Shown piece by piece: positions 16,356 through 25,243 of a stretch of 64,000 nucleotides of DNA (the first letter of the stretch is position 1; the number at the start of each line of letters is the position of its first letter). A program made the translations under genes and the position numbers. The stretch comes from JBBIQV01 sp964555285 (lineage in GTDB: Bacteria > Nitrospirota > Nitrospiria > Nitrospirales > Nitrospiraceae). The notes under the pieces were generated by a model. It was not told the DNA's origin. It searched no databases and saw only the letters and a program-made list of their open reading frames with translations. The stretch lies in assembly GCA_964555285.1 (NCBI GenBank), contig CAZKRM010000004.1:1-64000 (forward strand), written 5' to 3'.

Positions 16356-17423
16356 TTACCGCAGGCTACTGCATTGGGACATCACGGAGACCTTGCGCAG
16401 GAGATCCAACTCGTCGAGAATCTTTCCGACACCCAAGACGACGGACGTCAACGGATCGTCGACCGTAATGATGGGCAGATTCGTTTCTTCGCGGAATCGG
16501 GTATCCATCCCCTTCAACAGCGAGCCTCCCCCCGTCAGCACGATCCCCCGATCGATGATGTCGCCGGCGAGCTCCGGAGGGGTGTTCTCCAACGCCACCT
16601 TGATGGCGTTGACGATCGTCCCGATCGGTTCCTGTAAGGCCTCCCGGATTTCAGCATCGTCGATGACCAGCGTCCGCGGAATGCCTGAGATGAGGTCTCG
16701 TCCTTTGATCATCATGGTTTTCCGCTCCTCGAACGGGTAAGCCGAGCCGATCTCGAACTTGATCCGCTCCGCCATGTGCTCGCCGATGAGGAGGTTATAT
16801 TTCTTCTTGATGTAATTCATGATCGCTTCGTCCATGCGGTCACCGGCCACTTTGACCGACTCGCTGTAGACGATCCCGCCCAGCGAAATGACCGCGATAT
16901 CGGTCGTCCCGCCGCCGACATCGACGACCATGTTGCCGGACGGCTCCGTAATCGGCAATCCGGCCCCGATCGCAGCCGCGACCGGCTCTTCGATCAAATA
17001 CACTTCCCGCGCCCCTGCGAGTTCGGCTGAGTCGCGCACCGCGCGTTGTTCCACCTGCGTGATCCGCGACGGGACCCCGATGATGATGCGCGGTCGGACG
17101 AAGGCGCTCCGGTTGTGCGCCTTTCTGATGAAATGCTTGAGCATCTGCTCGGCCATCTCGAAGTCGGCGATCACGCCCTCTTTCATCGGCCGGATCGCGA
17201 CAATATTCCCCGGCGTCCGTCCCAGCATCTTCTTGGCGTCGGTTCCGACGGCCAGCACCTTTTCGCTTTTCTTCTCCACGGCCACCACGGACGGCTCATT
17301 GAGCACGATACCCTTCCCGTGGACGTAGACCAGCGTCGTCGCCGTTCCGAGATCGATGGCGAGGTCATTCGAAAACCAGCCGAATAGGTCTCCCGTCACC
17401 CCCACAGTCACTCTCCCTTCCAT
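16356..17423 (-). CDS. mreB: actin-like cell-shape protein MreB
   Basis: A 355-residue bacterial actin, forming membrane-bound filaments that guide the elongasome. ATP-binding motifs are clear: phosphate-1 (DLGTATTLVYVHGKG), phosphate-2 (VVDVGGGTTDIAVISLGG) and the adenosine region (VLTGGGSLLKGMD). The N-terminus, GDLFGWFSNDLAIDLG, is slightly extended and could serve as an amphipathic membrane anchor. It is immediately followed by mreC and mreD. Confidence 0.98.
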   Translation of the reverse strand: MEGRVTVGVTGDLFGWFSNDLAIDLGTATTLVYVHGKGIVLNEPSVVAVEKKSEKVLAVGTDAKKMLGRTPGNIVAIRPMKEGVIADFEMAEQMLKHFIRKAHNRSAFVRPRIIIGVPSRITQVEQRAVRDSAELAGAREVYLIEEPVAAAIGAGLPITEPSGNMVVDVGGGTTDIAVISLGGIVYSESVKVAGDRMDEAIMNYIKKKYNLLIGEHMAERIKFEIGSAYPFEERKTMMIKGRDLISGIPRTLVIDDAEIREALQEPIGTIVNAIKVALENTPPELAGDIIDRGIVLTGGGSLLKGMDTRFREETNLPIITVDDPLTSVVLGVGKILDELDLLRKVSVMSQCSSLR

Positions 17424-17460
17424 TCAATCCTGAGCTGGACTATCACGCCGCGCCGGACAT

Positions 17461-17877
17461 TCAATCGGGCAGGGCCAGTTGGCCGGCATCCAGCACTTGA
17501 GTCTGTGCGACTTCATCGCCCAGCCGTCGCCCCTGATCGTTTCCAAGTATGAGCAGCGCCTCGAACGTCACGATTGCAAGGGACACGACCCATCCGACAT
17601 ACGGGATTTCGAATGCCACTTGCGCAACAGCGAAGGGCAGATTCCGGATGATCGATTCCTTAAAGCCGGCCGCTTCACGCGACAACGGCAGAATCGTCTG
17701 AAGCCCGATCAGCCGTTTCCCAATACTTCGACCGCCGGCAAACCCGTCAGCAACCAGGATGTACGCGAGCCCCGCCAGAAATCCGACAGGAGGAACGATC
17801 TCGTCCGCAGCGGCAACGAGGAGGAGATCAATGAGTTTGGCGACGAACCGGTTGAGAACATGCGCCTTGGGGTACAT
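17461..17877 (-). CDS. RDD-family membrane protein
   Basis: A protein of about 138 residues with one RDD domain (LNRFVAKLIDLLLVAAADE, then SIGKRLIGLQTI) and three or four hydrophobic helices. The ATG at 17877 was chosen because it precedes the RDD core. The frame can be extended to a TTG at 17934, only a few bases from the predicted transcription start, which is less likely. Function is unknown; RDD proteins are often small transport or stress accessories. It is the first gene of the shape operon, 37 bases before mreB. Confidence 0.75.
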   Translation of the reverse strand: MYPKAHVLNRFVAKLIDLLLVAAADEIVPPVGFLAGLAYILVADGFAGGRSIGKRLIGLQTILPLSREAAGFKESIIRNLPFAVAQVAFEIPYVGWVVSLAIVTFEALLILGNDQGRRLGDEVAQTQVLDAGQLALPD

Positions 17878-17943
17878 GCCGACACCGAACGGGCTGACCC
17901 CCCCAGCCTCCTCTCCCAATCGTTCTCCTCGCAATTAATGGAC

Positions 17944-17972
17944 AATATAGCAAATTCGTTCTGCCAGCACAA
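17944..17972 (-). promoter_or_regulatory. predicted promoter of the RDD-mreBCD-mrdA-rodA run
   Basis: TTGTGC (17972-17967) and TATATT (17949-17944) are separated by exactly 17 bases on the minus strand. The start would be near 17937. No other strong promoter was seen before mreB, so this probably drives the shape genes. Confidence 0.6.
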
Positions 17973-18064
17973 ACGAAGACCCTTTCTTTATTCACTCACC
18001 GTCGCCGTACCCGTGCGGCGGGATCGACGTACCGAACGGACGCATGCATCCGGCACGCGCGCGC

Positions 18065-18093
18065 TTGCCTTCCCGCGCCCGACTGAGTAGAAT
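18065..18093 (+). promoter_or_regulatory. predicted promoter of the PpiD-like gene
   Basis: TTGCCT (18065-18070), a 17-base spacer and TAGAAT (18088-18093) lie 33 bases before the ATG at 18126. A GAGGGAGTAGG ribosome site lies between them. Confidence 0.6.
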
Positions 18094-18125
18094 CCGACCA
18101 ATCCGACTCGACGAGGGAGTAGGTC

Positions 18126-18824
18126 ATGATCAAGCTGATGCGTGAGGCCGCCCACAATTATCCATGGCTCTTGAAGTCCATTATGGGCGCGTTGGCCATT
18201 GCGTTCGTCATCACCATGGGCTGGTGGGGGTTTGGAGGGCAAGATACCGGCGTGGTCGCATCCGTGGGCAACCTGACCGTGTCGCGCGAGGAGTTCCGCC
18301 GTGCGTACGAGAACACCTACCGCTACTACAAGGACAATGTCCAGGGTGATTTCAAAGACGAGACGATCAAGCGGTATGTCATCGATCAACTGATCGATAA
18401 CCGCCTCTGGCTCATCGCCGCCGCCGATATGAGATTGACCGTCTCCGAGGAAGATCTCCGCGAGGCGATCGTGCAGCGTCCGGAATTCCAACGCAACGGC
18501 ACATTCGATCCGGACGTGTACCGGCAATTACTCGCCGCCAACCACCTGACTCCTACGATCTTCGAAGCGATGGAGACGAAGGACATCCTGGGGAACAAAG
18601 CCCGAGCCATCATCCGTGATGCGGTCGCCCTCACGCCGGCCGAGATCTCGGAAGCCCAAACCCTCATGGCGCGCCAATCCTCCGCTGACGCATCCAAGGA
18701 CCAGTCGTCGAACGATCGTATCTTCCAGGACTTCCTCTTTCAGAAACAACAACGCGCGCTCATTGCCTATCAGGCGTCGCTCAAAGCGTCTCTTCCCTGG
18801 AAAATCCACAAGGAAATGCTCTAA
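18126..18824 (+). CDS. membrane-anchored SurA/PpiD N-terminal-domain protein without PPIase domain
   Basis: A 232-residue protein resembling the N-terminus of PpiD. It has a short cytoplasmic start, a TM helix at about 20-38 (ALAIAFVITMGWWGFGG), then a SurA_N-type helical chaperone domain (VASVGNLTVSREEFRRAYEN, YVIDQLIDNRLWL, VSEEDLREAIVQRPEFQ). The parvulin PPIase domain that should follow is absent; the protein ends after a short helical tail. It is probably a periplasmic chaperone for outer-membrane or secreted proteins. It stands alone and points away from the mre operon. Confidence 0.82.
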   Translation: MIKLMREAAHNYPWLLKSIMGALAIAFVITMGWWGFGGQDTGVVASVGNLTVSREEFRRAYENTYRYYKDNVQGDFKDETIKRYVIDQLIDNRLWLIAAADMRLTVSEEDLREAIVQRPEFQRNGTFDPDVYRQLLAANHLTPTIFEAMETKDILGNKARAIIRDAVALTPAEISEAQTLMARQSSADASKDQSSNDRIFQDFLFQKQQRALIAYQASLKASLPWKIHKEML

Positions 18825-18830
18825 AGCACA

Positions 18831-18908
18831 CGCTGTCAGCCGTCAGCGATCGGCATTCAGCAATGGGAATGTTTTTCGCTGAGAGCTGATTGCTGAAAGC
18901 TGTCGGCT
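18831..18908. repeat. composite palindrome (GTCAGC/GCTGA words)
   Basis: The left arm has repeated CAGC words (CTGTCAGCCGTCAGC), the right arm GCTGA words (GCTGAGAGCTGATTGCTG), with a central GTTTTTC. It lies between the convergent PpiD-like gene and queA, and touches the queA stop. It could act as a bidirectional terminator. Confidence 0.6.
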
Positions 18909-19923
18909 ACAGGATCAACATCGCATCCCCGTAGCTGTAGAAACGATAGCGGGCCTGGATCGCTTCTCGATAGGCTTCCCGCAGCAGCTCCACTCCCGTG
19001 AGCGCTGAGACCAGCATCAGCAACGTCGTACGAGGAAGGTGAAAGTTGGTCATCAGGGCATCGGCCACCCGAAACGTATACCCCGGCACGATAAACAGAT
19101 CCGTGTTTCCCCGAAACGACCTCAACTCTCCATGCTCCCGCGCGGCCGACTCGAGCGCGCGGACCGCCGTGGTCCCGACCGCGACCACTCGACCTCCTGC
19201 CTCCTTCGTCTCTCGAACCGTCTGGACCGTCGCCGTCGGCACATCCACCACCTCAGGATCCATCCGATGATCCTCGACGTGTTCTGCGGTGACCGGCCGG
19301 AACGTCCCCGTCCCCACGTGCAGCGTGATCGTCGCGAGTCGAATCCCCTTCCCTCGCAACGTGTCGATCAACCGGGGCGTGAAGTGAAGGCCGGCCGTGG
19401 GAGCGGCGATGGCCCCTTCTTCACGAGCGAACATGGTCTGGTACCAGGTGTGATCTTCTGCGGTGGCTTGCCGTTTGATATACGGCGGCAGCGGTATGCG
19501 CCCCACGCGCCGCAACAGTTCTCGAACCGGAACGGCACTCTCGATTCGAACCACGCAGGAGGCCCCACGCTCGACGACAGAGGCGCTCGCGTGTCCTTCG
19601 AGATCGATGATCTGGCCCGGCCGACAGGTCCCCTTCATCAGCACTTCCCAGAGATCGGGCTCGATCTCGCGCACAAACAACAACTCGACCGCTCCTCCGC
19701 CGGACCGCTTTCTTCCCATCATCCGTGCGGCGAGGACTCTGGTGTCGTTGACGACCAGGAGGTCCCCCGGCTTCAGGAATTGCGGAAGGTCGGCGACACA
19801 TTGGTGTCGCAATGGCCCACCGTGACGGTCGACGACCAGCAGACGGGCCCGATCGCGGGGAGTGACTGGTTCGGTCGCAATGAGGGACGGGTCGAAAGGG
19901 ACATCGAACTCGGACAGCAGCAT
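18907..19923 (-). CDS. queA: S-adenosylmethionine:tRNA ribosyltransferase-isomerase
   Basis: This 338-residue enzyme transfers ribosyl from SAM to preQ1-tRNA, forming epoxyqueuosine. Motifs seen are MLLSEFDVPFDPSLIA at the start, LLVVNDTRVLAARM, KRSGGGAVELLF, GAIAAPTAGLHFTP, TLHVGTGTFRPV and GNTDLFIVPGYTF. The ATG at 19923 overlaps the upstream spoIID stop by one base (TGATG), showing coupling. The frame stays open far upstream, but only through the spoIID gene in another phase. Confidence 0.96.
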   Translation of the reverse strand: MLLSEFDVPFDPSLIATEPVTPRDRARLLVVDRHGGPLRHQCVADLPQFLKPGDLLVVNDTRVLAARMMGRKRSGGGAVELLFVREIEPDLWEVLMKGTCRPGQIIDLEGHASASVVERGASCVVRIESAVPVRELLRRVGRIPLPPYIKRQATAEDHTWYQTMFAREEGAIAAPTAGLHFTPRLIDTLRGKGIRLATITLHVGTGTFRPVTAEHVEDHRMDPEVVDVPTATVQTVRETKEAGGRVVAVGTTAVRALESAAREHGELRSFRGNTDLFIVPGYTFRVADALMTNFHLPRTTLLMLVSALTGVELLREAYREAIQARYRFYSYGDAMLIL

Positions 19924-21161
19924 CACGAAGTCGGAACAGCGGGCACGGGCGGTTTCACCGAGGAGGCGTCGTTCAACTCCGTTCCCGGATAGTAATATTG
20001 GAGGATCGTGGTGAAGGAGTATCCGAGTTCGGCCAACTCTTTCGCACCCCACTGGCAGAGGCCCACGGCATGGCCCGCCCCATACCCGGTCAGCACGACC
20101 TCGGCCCCCACGGATTCGATCGCAAACTGCGTGCTCGGCACGACGGTGTAGCCCACCGCTTTCCGCAGATCCTCGCCGCGCAGGATCAATTCGCCGCCGG
20201 AATGCAGCAACCGGAGCGTCGCCACACGCCCAGCCCGGCTGTAGGTCAAGGGCGTGAGCGTGGCGATCGTGCCGACCGTAAAACCTTGCTGCCGCAGATT
20301 TCGCTCCAGCGCCTCCATCTTGAACGACGCGCGCCATTGATAGTAGGGGGAGCTCAAATCGAAGGGGCACTCGACCCCTTTGAGGTAGGGAAGATCTTTG
20401 GCCCATACATTCATGGCATCTTCCGTGGGACCTGCCGCGGTTGAGGAGAAGGCGGCATAGATCGGGACTTCCTGGTACGTGACGACAAGCCCCCGCGTGG
20501 CTTCGACCGCTTGCTCGACCTGGCCGTCGATTCCATGACGGCCCCGATAGACCTGATCCTGAATGCCCGCCACGACGTCGTAGTCGCGTCCTGCGCTGAG
20601 CATCCGTTGATAGAGCGCATAGGTTCGAGCGGCCACAGCCTGGGCTTTGAGCATTTCCAGGTGCCAGGTCGAATTCACTTCCGACGGCACCACACCCTTC
20701 ACGTACTCTTCCAGGTCCACATGGTTGATCGCCATCAACCCTTTGCCGCGCCGCACAAGCTGGACCGCCCCGCTGACTTCCAGCACCGATTTGGAAACCG
20801 TCCCGTTGTTTCCAGCCGCTGGAGGAGCCGCGGCCGAAGCTTTCCCGTTCATCGTCAGGGACAGCCTGGTCCGGATCGGCCGGAGCGTGAGACTGGTCGC
20901 CGCCATCTTCACTCCATTGATGCTGATTCCCGCCCCCAGCGCGGTCACCGCCACCGGCGCCTTGAACGTGCGGTCGTGGCCGTTCACGGCGGCTACCACC
21001 GCATCGTCCTGTGTCGTGACCTCCAACCGGGGCAGGTCGTGAGCAAGCAGCACACGAACCGACTCTGCCGGCGCCGGCGACGGCCATGCAACCGAGCACA
21101 GGACAACCAGGCCGATCCCGGCAAGGCGAAAGACCGGCCGGCTTATCGGCGAAAGAGCCAC
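19923..21161 (-). CDS. SpoIID/LytB-domain protein
   Basis: A protein of about 412 residues with an export signal (VFRLAGIGLVVLCSVAWP, then APAES) and a SpoIID domain (GLMAINHVDLEEYVKGVVPSEV, MLKAQAVAARTYAL, CQWGAKELAELGYSF). In spore formers SpoIID is a lytic transglycosylase on denuded glycan; homologues in non-sporulating Gram-negatives are thought to act in wall remodelling. The start is uncertain: GTG at 21161 was chosen because the signal peptide follows it and it slightly overlaps the DUF2905 gene. The longer frame reading to 21416 would cover that gene entirely. Confidence 0.85.
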   Translation of the reverse strand: MALSPISRPVFRLAGIGLVVLCSVAWPSPAPAESVRVLLAHDLPRLEVTTQDDAVVAAVNGHDRTFKAPVAVTALGAGISINGVKMAATSLTLRPIRTRLSLTMNGKASAAAPPAAGNNGTVSKSVLEVSGAVQLVRRGKGLMAINHVDLEEYVKGVVPSEVNSTWHLEMLKAQAVAARTYALYQRMLSAGRDYDVVAGIQDQVYRGRHGIDGQVEQAVEATRGLVVTYQEVPIYAAFSSTAAGPTEDAMNVWAKDLPYLKGVECPFDLSSPYYQWRASFKMEALERNLRQQGFTVGTIATLTPLTYSRAGRVATLRLLHSGGELILRGEDLRKAVGYTVVPSTQFAIESVGAEVVLTGYGAGHAVGLCQWGAKELAELGYSFTTILQYYYPGTELNDASSVKPPVPAVPTS

Positions 21162-21397
21162 GAGAAGAGAGAGAAGAGCAGACTCAGCACCACGCTGAGC
21201 ACGAGGCCGGTGACCACCGGGAAATAGAAACGGATGTTGTCGCGCGTGACGGCGATATCGCCCGGCAGTTTCCCGAACCACCCGAACATGGTGCCCAGTC
21301 CGGGAATCCGGTCTGAGAACACGAGCAGGGCTCCGAACAGGGCGAGACCACACCCCGTCACGATCAACAGTTTGCCGAGCGCATTCCATTCCGACAT
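21143..21397 (-). CDS. DUF2905 small membrane protein
   Basis: An 84-residue protein with two TM helices (LLIVTGCGLALFGALLVF and VVTGLVLSVVLSLLFSLF) flanking the DUF2905 signature GKLPGDIAVTRDNIRFYFP. Function is unknown. It sits 3 bases from the asd stop and overlaps the proposed spoIID start. Codon usage is ordinary. Confidence 0.88.
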   Translation of the reverse strand: MSEWNALGKLLIVTGCGLALFGALLVFSDRIPGLGTMFGWFGKLPGDIAVTRDNIRFYFPVVTGLVLSVVLSLLFSLFSWLFRR

Positions 21398-21400
21398 GGT

Positions 21401-22426
21401 TTATCGTATCAGGCATTCGGCGATCTGCACGGCATTCAACGCGGCACCCTTGCGCAGGTTGTCCGCTACGACCCAGAGGTTGAGACCGTTCGCGATGGAT
21501 TCGTCCTCTCGAATCCGCCCCACGTACACGTCGTCTTTCCCCGCCGCATCCAGCGGCATGGGATAAATCTTATGGGCCGGGTCGTCATAGAGCAGGACAC
21601 CCGGAGCAGCCGCCAAAATCGCCCGGGCATCGTTGGCCGTGAGCTTCCGTTCGGTCTCGATGTTGACCGCCTCCGAATGGCCGACATAGACTGGCACGCG
21701 AACCGTGGTGGCGGTCACCTGAATCGATTGATCGCCCATGATCTTCCGCGTCTCATGCACCATTTTCATTTCTTCTTTGGTGTACCCCGACGGCAGGAAC
21801 TCATCGATGTGCGGCAAACAATTGAACGCGATCTGATACGGGTAGACTTTGGGCATCGGTTCCTTGAAGCTGAGCACGTCCTTGCACTCGTCCATCAACT
21901 CATCCATCGCCTCTTTGCCGGTCCCCGACACCGATTGGAACGTCGTCACCACAATGCGCCTGATTCTGGCTTGCTCGTGCAGAGGCTGTAACGCGACGAC
22001 CATCTGAATGGTGGAACAATTGGGATTGGCAATGATGCCCTTGTGCCGAGCGAGATCCTTCTGGTTCACCTCGGGCACGACCAGCGGGACCTCGGCGTCC
22101 ATCCGCCAGGCGGCACTGTTGTCGATGACCACCGCGCCGGCCTTGGCCGCGATAGGAGCATACTCCCGGCTCACATCGGTGCCGGCTGAAAACAACGCGA
22201 TGTCGACACCGGCAAATGAGTCCTTGGTTAAGACTTGGACCGGGATATCTTCCCCTTGGAACGTGACGGTACCGCCGACCGAGCGGGATGACGCCAAAGG
22301 CAGGAGCGCGGCCACCGGGAACTTGCGCTCCGCAAGGACCTCGATCATCTCCGTCCCGACCGCGCCGGTCGCACCAACGACCGCCACGTTGTACGATGAT
22401 TTGTTCTTCAGCATCTCCTCACCCAT
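21401..22426 (-). CDS. asd: aspartate-semialdehyde dehydrogenase
   Basis: A 341-residue NADP-dependent enzyme making aspartate semialdehyde for lysine/DAP, threonine and methionine. The nucleotide-binding motif is AVVGATGAVGTEMIEVL. The catalytic cysteine lies in ANPNCSTIQMV, near residue 138. Also present are FQSVSGTGKEAMDEL and VRVPVYVGHSEAVNIE. A start at residue 5 (MLKNKSS) is possible, but GAGGAG would then touch the ATG. It follows the NHL gene and precedes DUF2905. Confidence 0.97.
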   Translation of the reverse strand: MGEEMLKNKSSYNVAVVGATGAVGTEMIEVLAERKFPVAALLPLASSRSVGGTVTFQGEDIPVQVLTKDSFAGVDIALFSAGTDVSREYAPIAAKAGAVVIDNSAAWRMDAEVPLVVPEVNQKDLARHKGIIANPNCSTIQMVVALQPLHEQARIRRIVVTTFQSVSGTGKEAMDELMDECKDVLSFKEPMPKVYPYQIAFNCLPHIDEFLPSGYTKEEMKMVHETRKIMGDQSIQVTATTVRVPVYVGHSEAVNIETERKLTANDARAILAAAPGVLLYDDPAHKIYPMPLDAAGKDDVYVGRIREDESIANGLNLWVVADNLRKGAALNAVQIAECLIR

Positions 22427-22428
22427 AA

Positions 22429-22492
22429 GGCAAAAGGTACAAGTAAAAAGTATGGAGCGGCCTCTGAACTTTTGCCTTTTTACTTTTCACTT
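22429..22492. repeat. composite palindrome (AAGTAAAAAG/CTTTTTACTT words)
   Basis: A/T-rich words GGCAAAAGGTACAAGTAAAA are mirrored by TTTGCCTTTTTACTTTTC. The right arm runs into the 3' end of the NHL gene and supplies its last codons and stop. Confidence 0.55.
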
Positions 22493-23691
22493 GCGATCAG
22501 GCGGATGCGGTGATTAAAGGTGTCTGCGACGAGGATCGTCCCGTCTCGATCGATGGCGATCCCGAACGGGTAACTCAAGCCGGCTTCTTCCGCCGGTCCA
22601 CCATCCCCGCCGAAACCAGCGGTCCCAATTCCCACCACCCGCGTGATCAGCTTCTGGTCCCGGTCCCATCTCCTCACAAGGTGACTGTCTGAATCCGTGA
22701 TGAACATATGCCCCTCTTGATCTATGGCGATGCCGTAGGGTCGCGCCAGGCTCGCGGAGGGGCGGTCGCCCTGGTCCTGATACCGATACTCGCCACCATC
22801 CCCGACCAGGGTACTGATCGCACCGGTCTTATGATCGACCATCCGGATACGACCGTTGAACATATCTGCCACGTACAGCTCTCCGCCAGGACCCACCGCC
22901 AATCCGCTCGGTCCAGCGAGGCCGGCTTCAACCGCCGGGATACCATCGCCATTATAAACCGCGACTCCGTTGCCTGCGACCGTCTCGATCACGCCCGTTG
23001 TCAAATCGACCACGCGAACTCGGTTGTTGCTTTGATCGGCGATGTACAGGCGTCCGGACGCATCGACCACTAACGCCGTCGGTTCGTTCAAGGCCGCCGA
23101 GACAGCCGGTCCACCGTCCCCGGAAAACCGAGCCTGGCCGGTTCCGGCAATGGTGGTGATGATCCCGGACACCGCATCCACCCGTCGCACCCGGTGATTC
23201 ATGGTGTCGGCAATATAGACATGCCCCTCCCCATCGACCGCGACGGCAGTCGGGAAATCGAGCAGGGCCTTCGTGGCGGCCTCCCCATCGCCCTGGAACC
23301 GTTTCGCCACGGCTCCGTTCACCACATAGCGGACGGTTCCGCTGAGATCGGCCAACTGCGTGAAGCTGTGCGACCGACTGGGCAAGGAATCCGCAAGCGG
23401 GTCTTCCTCTCCGGCGTCTTCCACGGCTCCAACATCTGTCACACCGGCATTCTCCGGCGATGAGGCAAGCGCAGCACCGGCGATCGTGGTGATTCGTCCG
23501 GTGGCTCGCTCGACCTTCCGCACGACATGATTCTCTGAGTCGGCGATGTACAGGTTGCCGAACCGATCCACCGCCAGATTTTTGGGTTCGTTGAGGCAGG
23601 CCGCTGTCGCAGGACCGCCATCCCCTGAAAAGCCAGGCTCGCCGTTCCCAGCAAGGGTGGAGATCGTTCTGGATTTAGCTGAGACCGTCAT
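22480..23691 (-). CDS. NHL-repeat beta-propeller protein
   Basis: A 403-residue protein made almost entirely of NHL repeats: TLAGNGEPGFSGDGGPA, NLAVDRFGNLYIADSENHV, AVAVDGEGHVYIADTMNHRV, ALVVDASGRLYIADQSNNRV, GLAVGPGGELYVADMFNGRI and GIAIDQEGHMFITDSDSHLV. About six blades form a closed propeller. No signal peptide is visible, so it may be cytoplasmic or the start may be misplaced. No catalytic residues are recognised. The last codons lie inside a palindrome. It sits between leuB and asd, with no obvious metabolic link. Confidence 0.85.
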   Translation of the reverse strand: MTVSAKSRTISTLAGNGEPGFSGDGGPATAACLNEPKNLAVDRFGNLYIADSENHVVRKVERATGRITTIAGAALASSPENAGVTDVGAVEDAGEEDPLADSLPSRSHSFTQLADLSGTVRYVVNGAVAKRFQGDGEAATKALLDFPTAVAVDGEGHVYIADTMNHRVRRVDAVSGIITTIAGTGQARFSGDGGPAVSAALNEPTALVVDASGRLYIADQSNNRVRVVDLTTGVIETVAGNGVAVYNGDGIPAVEAGLAGPSGLAVGPGGELYVADMFNGRIRMVDHKTGAISTLVGDGGEYRYQDQGDRPSASLARPYGIAIDQEGHMFITDSDSHLVRRWDRDQKLITRVVGIGTAGFGGDGGPAEEAGLSYPFGIAIDRDGTILVADTFNHRIRLIASEK

Positions 23692-23710
23692 CGATCGACT
23701 CTTGCTTGGA

Positions 23711-24784
23711 TCAGGAGAGATTCCTCACGATGGCATCGCCCATATCGGTCGTCCCGACCAGCCGCATGCCCTCACTCTGGATATCTTTGGTGCGATAACC
23801 GAGATCGAGTGTCTTCGTAATGGCCCGCTCGATAGCCTCCGCTTCCTTCTCCAGTTGAAAGGCGTAGGACAACATCATGGCGGCCGACGCGATGGTCGCG
23901 ATCGGATTCGCGATGTTCTTCCCTGCGATGTCCGGAGCGCTGCCATGGATCGGCTCGAACAACCCCACCTGCGCTCCGACGCTGGCCGACGGCAACATCC
24001 CGATCGACCCGGTCAGCATCGCCGCCTCATCGCTGAGGATGTCGCCGAACAGGTTATTACAGAGCAGCACATCGAACTGTCGTGGATTGCGCACGAGCTG
24101 CATGGCGCAGTTATCGACATAGATATGGCCCAACTCCACGTCCGGATAGTCCTTGTGCACCTCGGTCACGACGCGCCGCCACAGTTCGGAGGACTCCAAG
24201 ACGTTCGCCTTGTCCACGGACGTGAGCTTCTTCCGTCGCTTTCGCGCAGCCTCGAAGGCCACCTTGGCGATGCGGCGGATTTCGTCGGTCGTGTAGACTT
24301 CGGTATTAATCCCCCGCTCACCGCCGTTCGGCAGCTTTTCAATCCCCTTCGGCTTGCCAAAATAGATTCCGCCGGTCAGTTCCCGCACCACCAAAATATC
24401 GATCCCTTCAATGACTTCGCGTTTCAGGGTGGATGCGCCCGCCAACATCGGATACAGCTTCGCCGGACGTAGATTCGCATAGAGGCCAAGCTGCTCCCGC
24501 AAACCCAGCAACGCCCGTTCCGGCCGCAGGCTATACTCCAATCCTTCCCACTTGGGCCCTCCCACCGCGCCGAGCAGCACCGCATCGCTCTGTTTGGTCA
24601 GCGCCGACGTATCCTGAGGCAGCGGCACACCGACCTTATCAATGGCCTGGCCGCCGACATCGCCTGCCGCGAATTCAAAGGTGTGGCTATACCGCTCCGC
24701 CACGGCCTTGAGCACCTTCACCGCTTCGGGCACGATTTCTCGCCCCACGCCATCTCCCGCCAACACCGCAATCTTGGCTTTCAA
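23711..24784 (-). CDS. leuB: 3-isopropylmalate dehydrogenase
   Basis: This 357-residue NAD-dependent enzyme performs the oxidative decarboxylation step of leucine synthesis. Motifs: AVLAGDGVGREIVPEA at the N-terminus, LLGAVGGPKWEGLEYSLRPE, LGLYANLRPAKLYP, DILVVRELTGGIYFGKPKG, KANVLESSELWRRVV, and the NAD/metal region LFGDILSDEAAMLTGSIGML with HGSAPDIAGKNIANP. Length is normal. It follows leuA and a cupin gene. Confidence 0.97.
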   Translation of the reverse strand: MKAKIAVLAGDGVGREIVPEAVKVLKAVAERYSHTFEFAAGDVGGQAIDKVGVPLPQDTSALTKQSDAVLLGAVGGPKWEGLEYSLRPERALLGLREQLGLYANLRPAKLYPMLAGASTLKREVIEGIDILVVRELTGGIYFGKPKGIEKLPNGGERGINTEVYTTDEIRRIAKVAFEAARKRRKKLTSVDKANVLESSELWRRVVTEVHKDYPDVELGHIYVDNCAMQLVRNPRQFDVLLCNNLFGDILSDEAAMLTGSIGMLPSASVGAQVGLFEPIHGSAPDIAGKNIANPIATIASAAMMLSYAFQLEKEAEAIERAITKTLDLGYRTKDIQSEGMRLVGTTDMGDAIVRNLS

Positions 24785-24817
24785 TTCATTCCTCCGGATG
24801 CATGATGTAACAAAACA

Positions 24818-25180
24818 CTATTCGAGCACCTCTTCATCTTCACACCGCCAGGCCGGATCAACCAGACACAGGAACTCGATGGCGGCTGCTCCATCATTCG
24901 CCAGCGACTGTTTTGCACCGGGGGGAATGTACACCACGGTGCCGGGCGCCACCGGAACTGACCGGTCATCGACGGTGAAGACACCGGCGCCGGTCAGAAA
25001 GTAGTAGACCTCCGAGGAGGCCAGGCGGTGCCACTTCGACCGCTTGCCAGGCTCCAATCGTCCATGGGCCACACTGTAGCCCACGCGAAGATCGGCTTTG
25101 GCCGGATGCAGGAGTTCGCGGAGAAGAGTGTGATCCCCGGCTACGAATTCCGGACAGTCCGTCAGACTCGTCTTCAGCAT
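24818..25180 (-). CDS. single-domain cupin protein
   Basis: A 120-residue cupin with the two conserved motifs: motif 1 around GRLEPGKRSKWHRLASSEVY, and motif 2 VAPGTVVYIPPGAKQSLAND. Metal-binding His residues are sparse in motif 1, where one His replaces the usual two. It may be a sugar or small-molecule binding protein or isomerase; the substrate cannot be told. It sits between leuA and leuB. Confidence 0.82.
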   Translation of the reverse strand: MLKTSLTDCPEFVAGDHTLLRELLHPAKADLRVGYSVAHGRLEPGKRSKWHRLASSEVYYFLTGAGVFTVDDRSVPVAPGTVVYIPPGAKQSLANDGAAAIEFLCLVDPAWRCEDEEVLE

Positions 25181-25243
25181 GATTTCCCGCCTGACACGCG
25201 CCCTTCACCCCTCGAAAGTGGCCACTGTACCCAGAGGCCACGC

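Noticed and set aside
18907..21099. Long frame that would extend queA by about 390 residues
   Set aside because: The extension is the spoIID gene read in another phase. queA homology begins exactly at the ATG at 19923.
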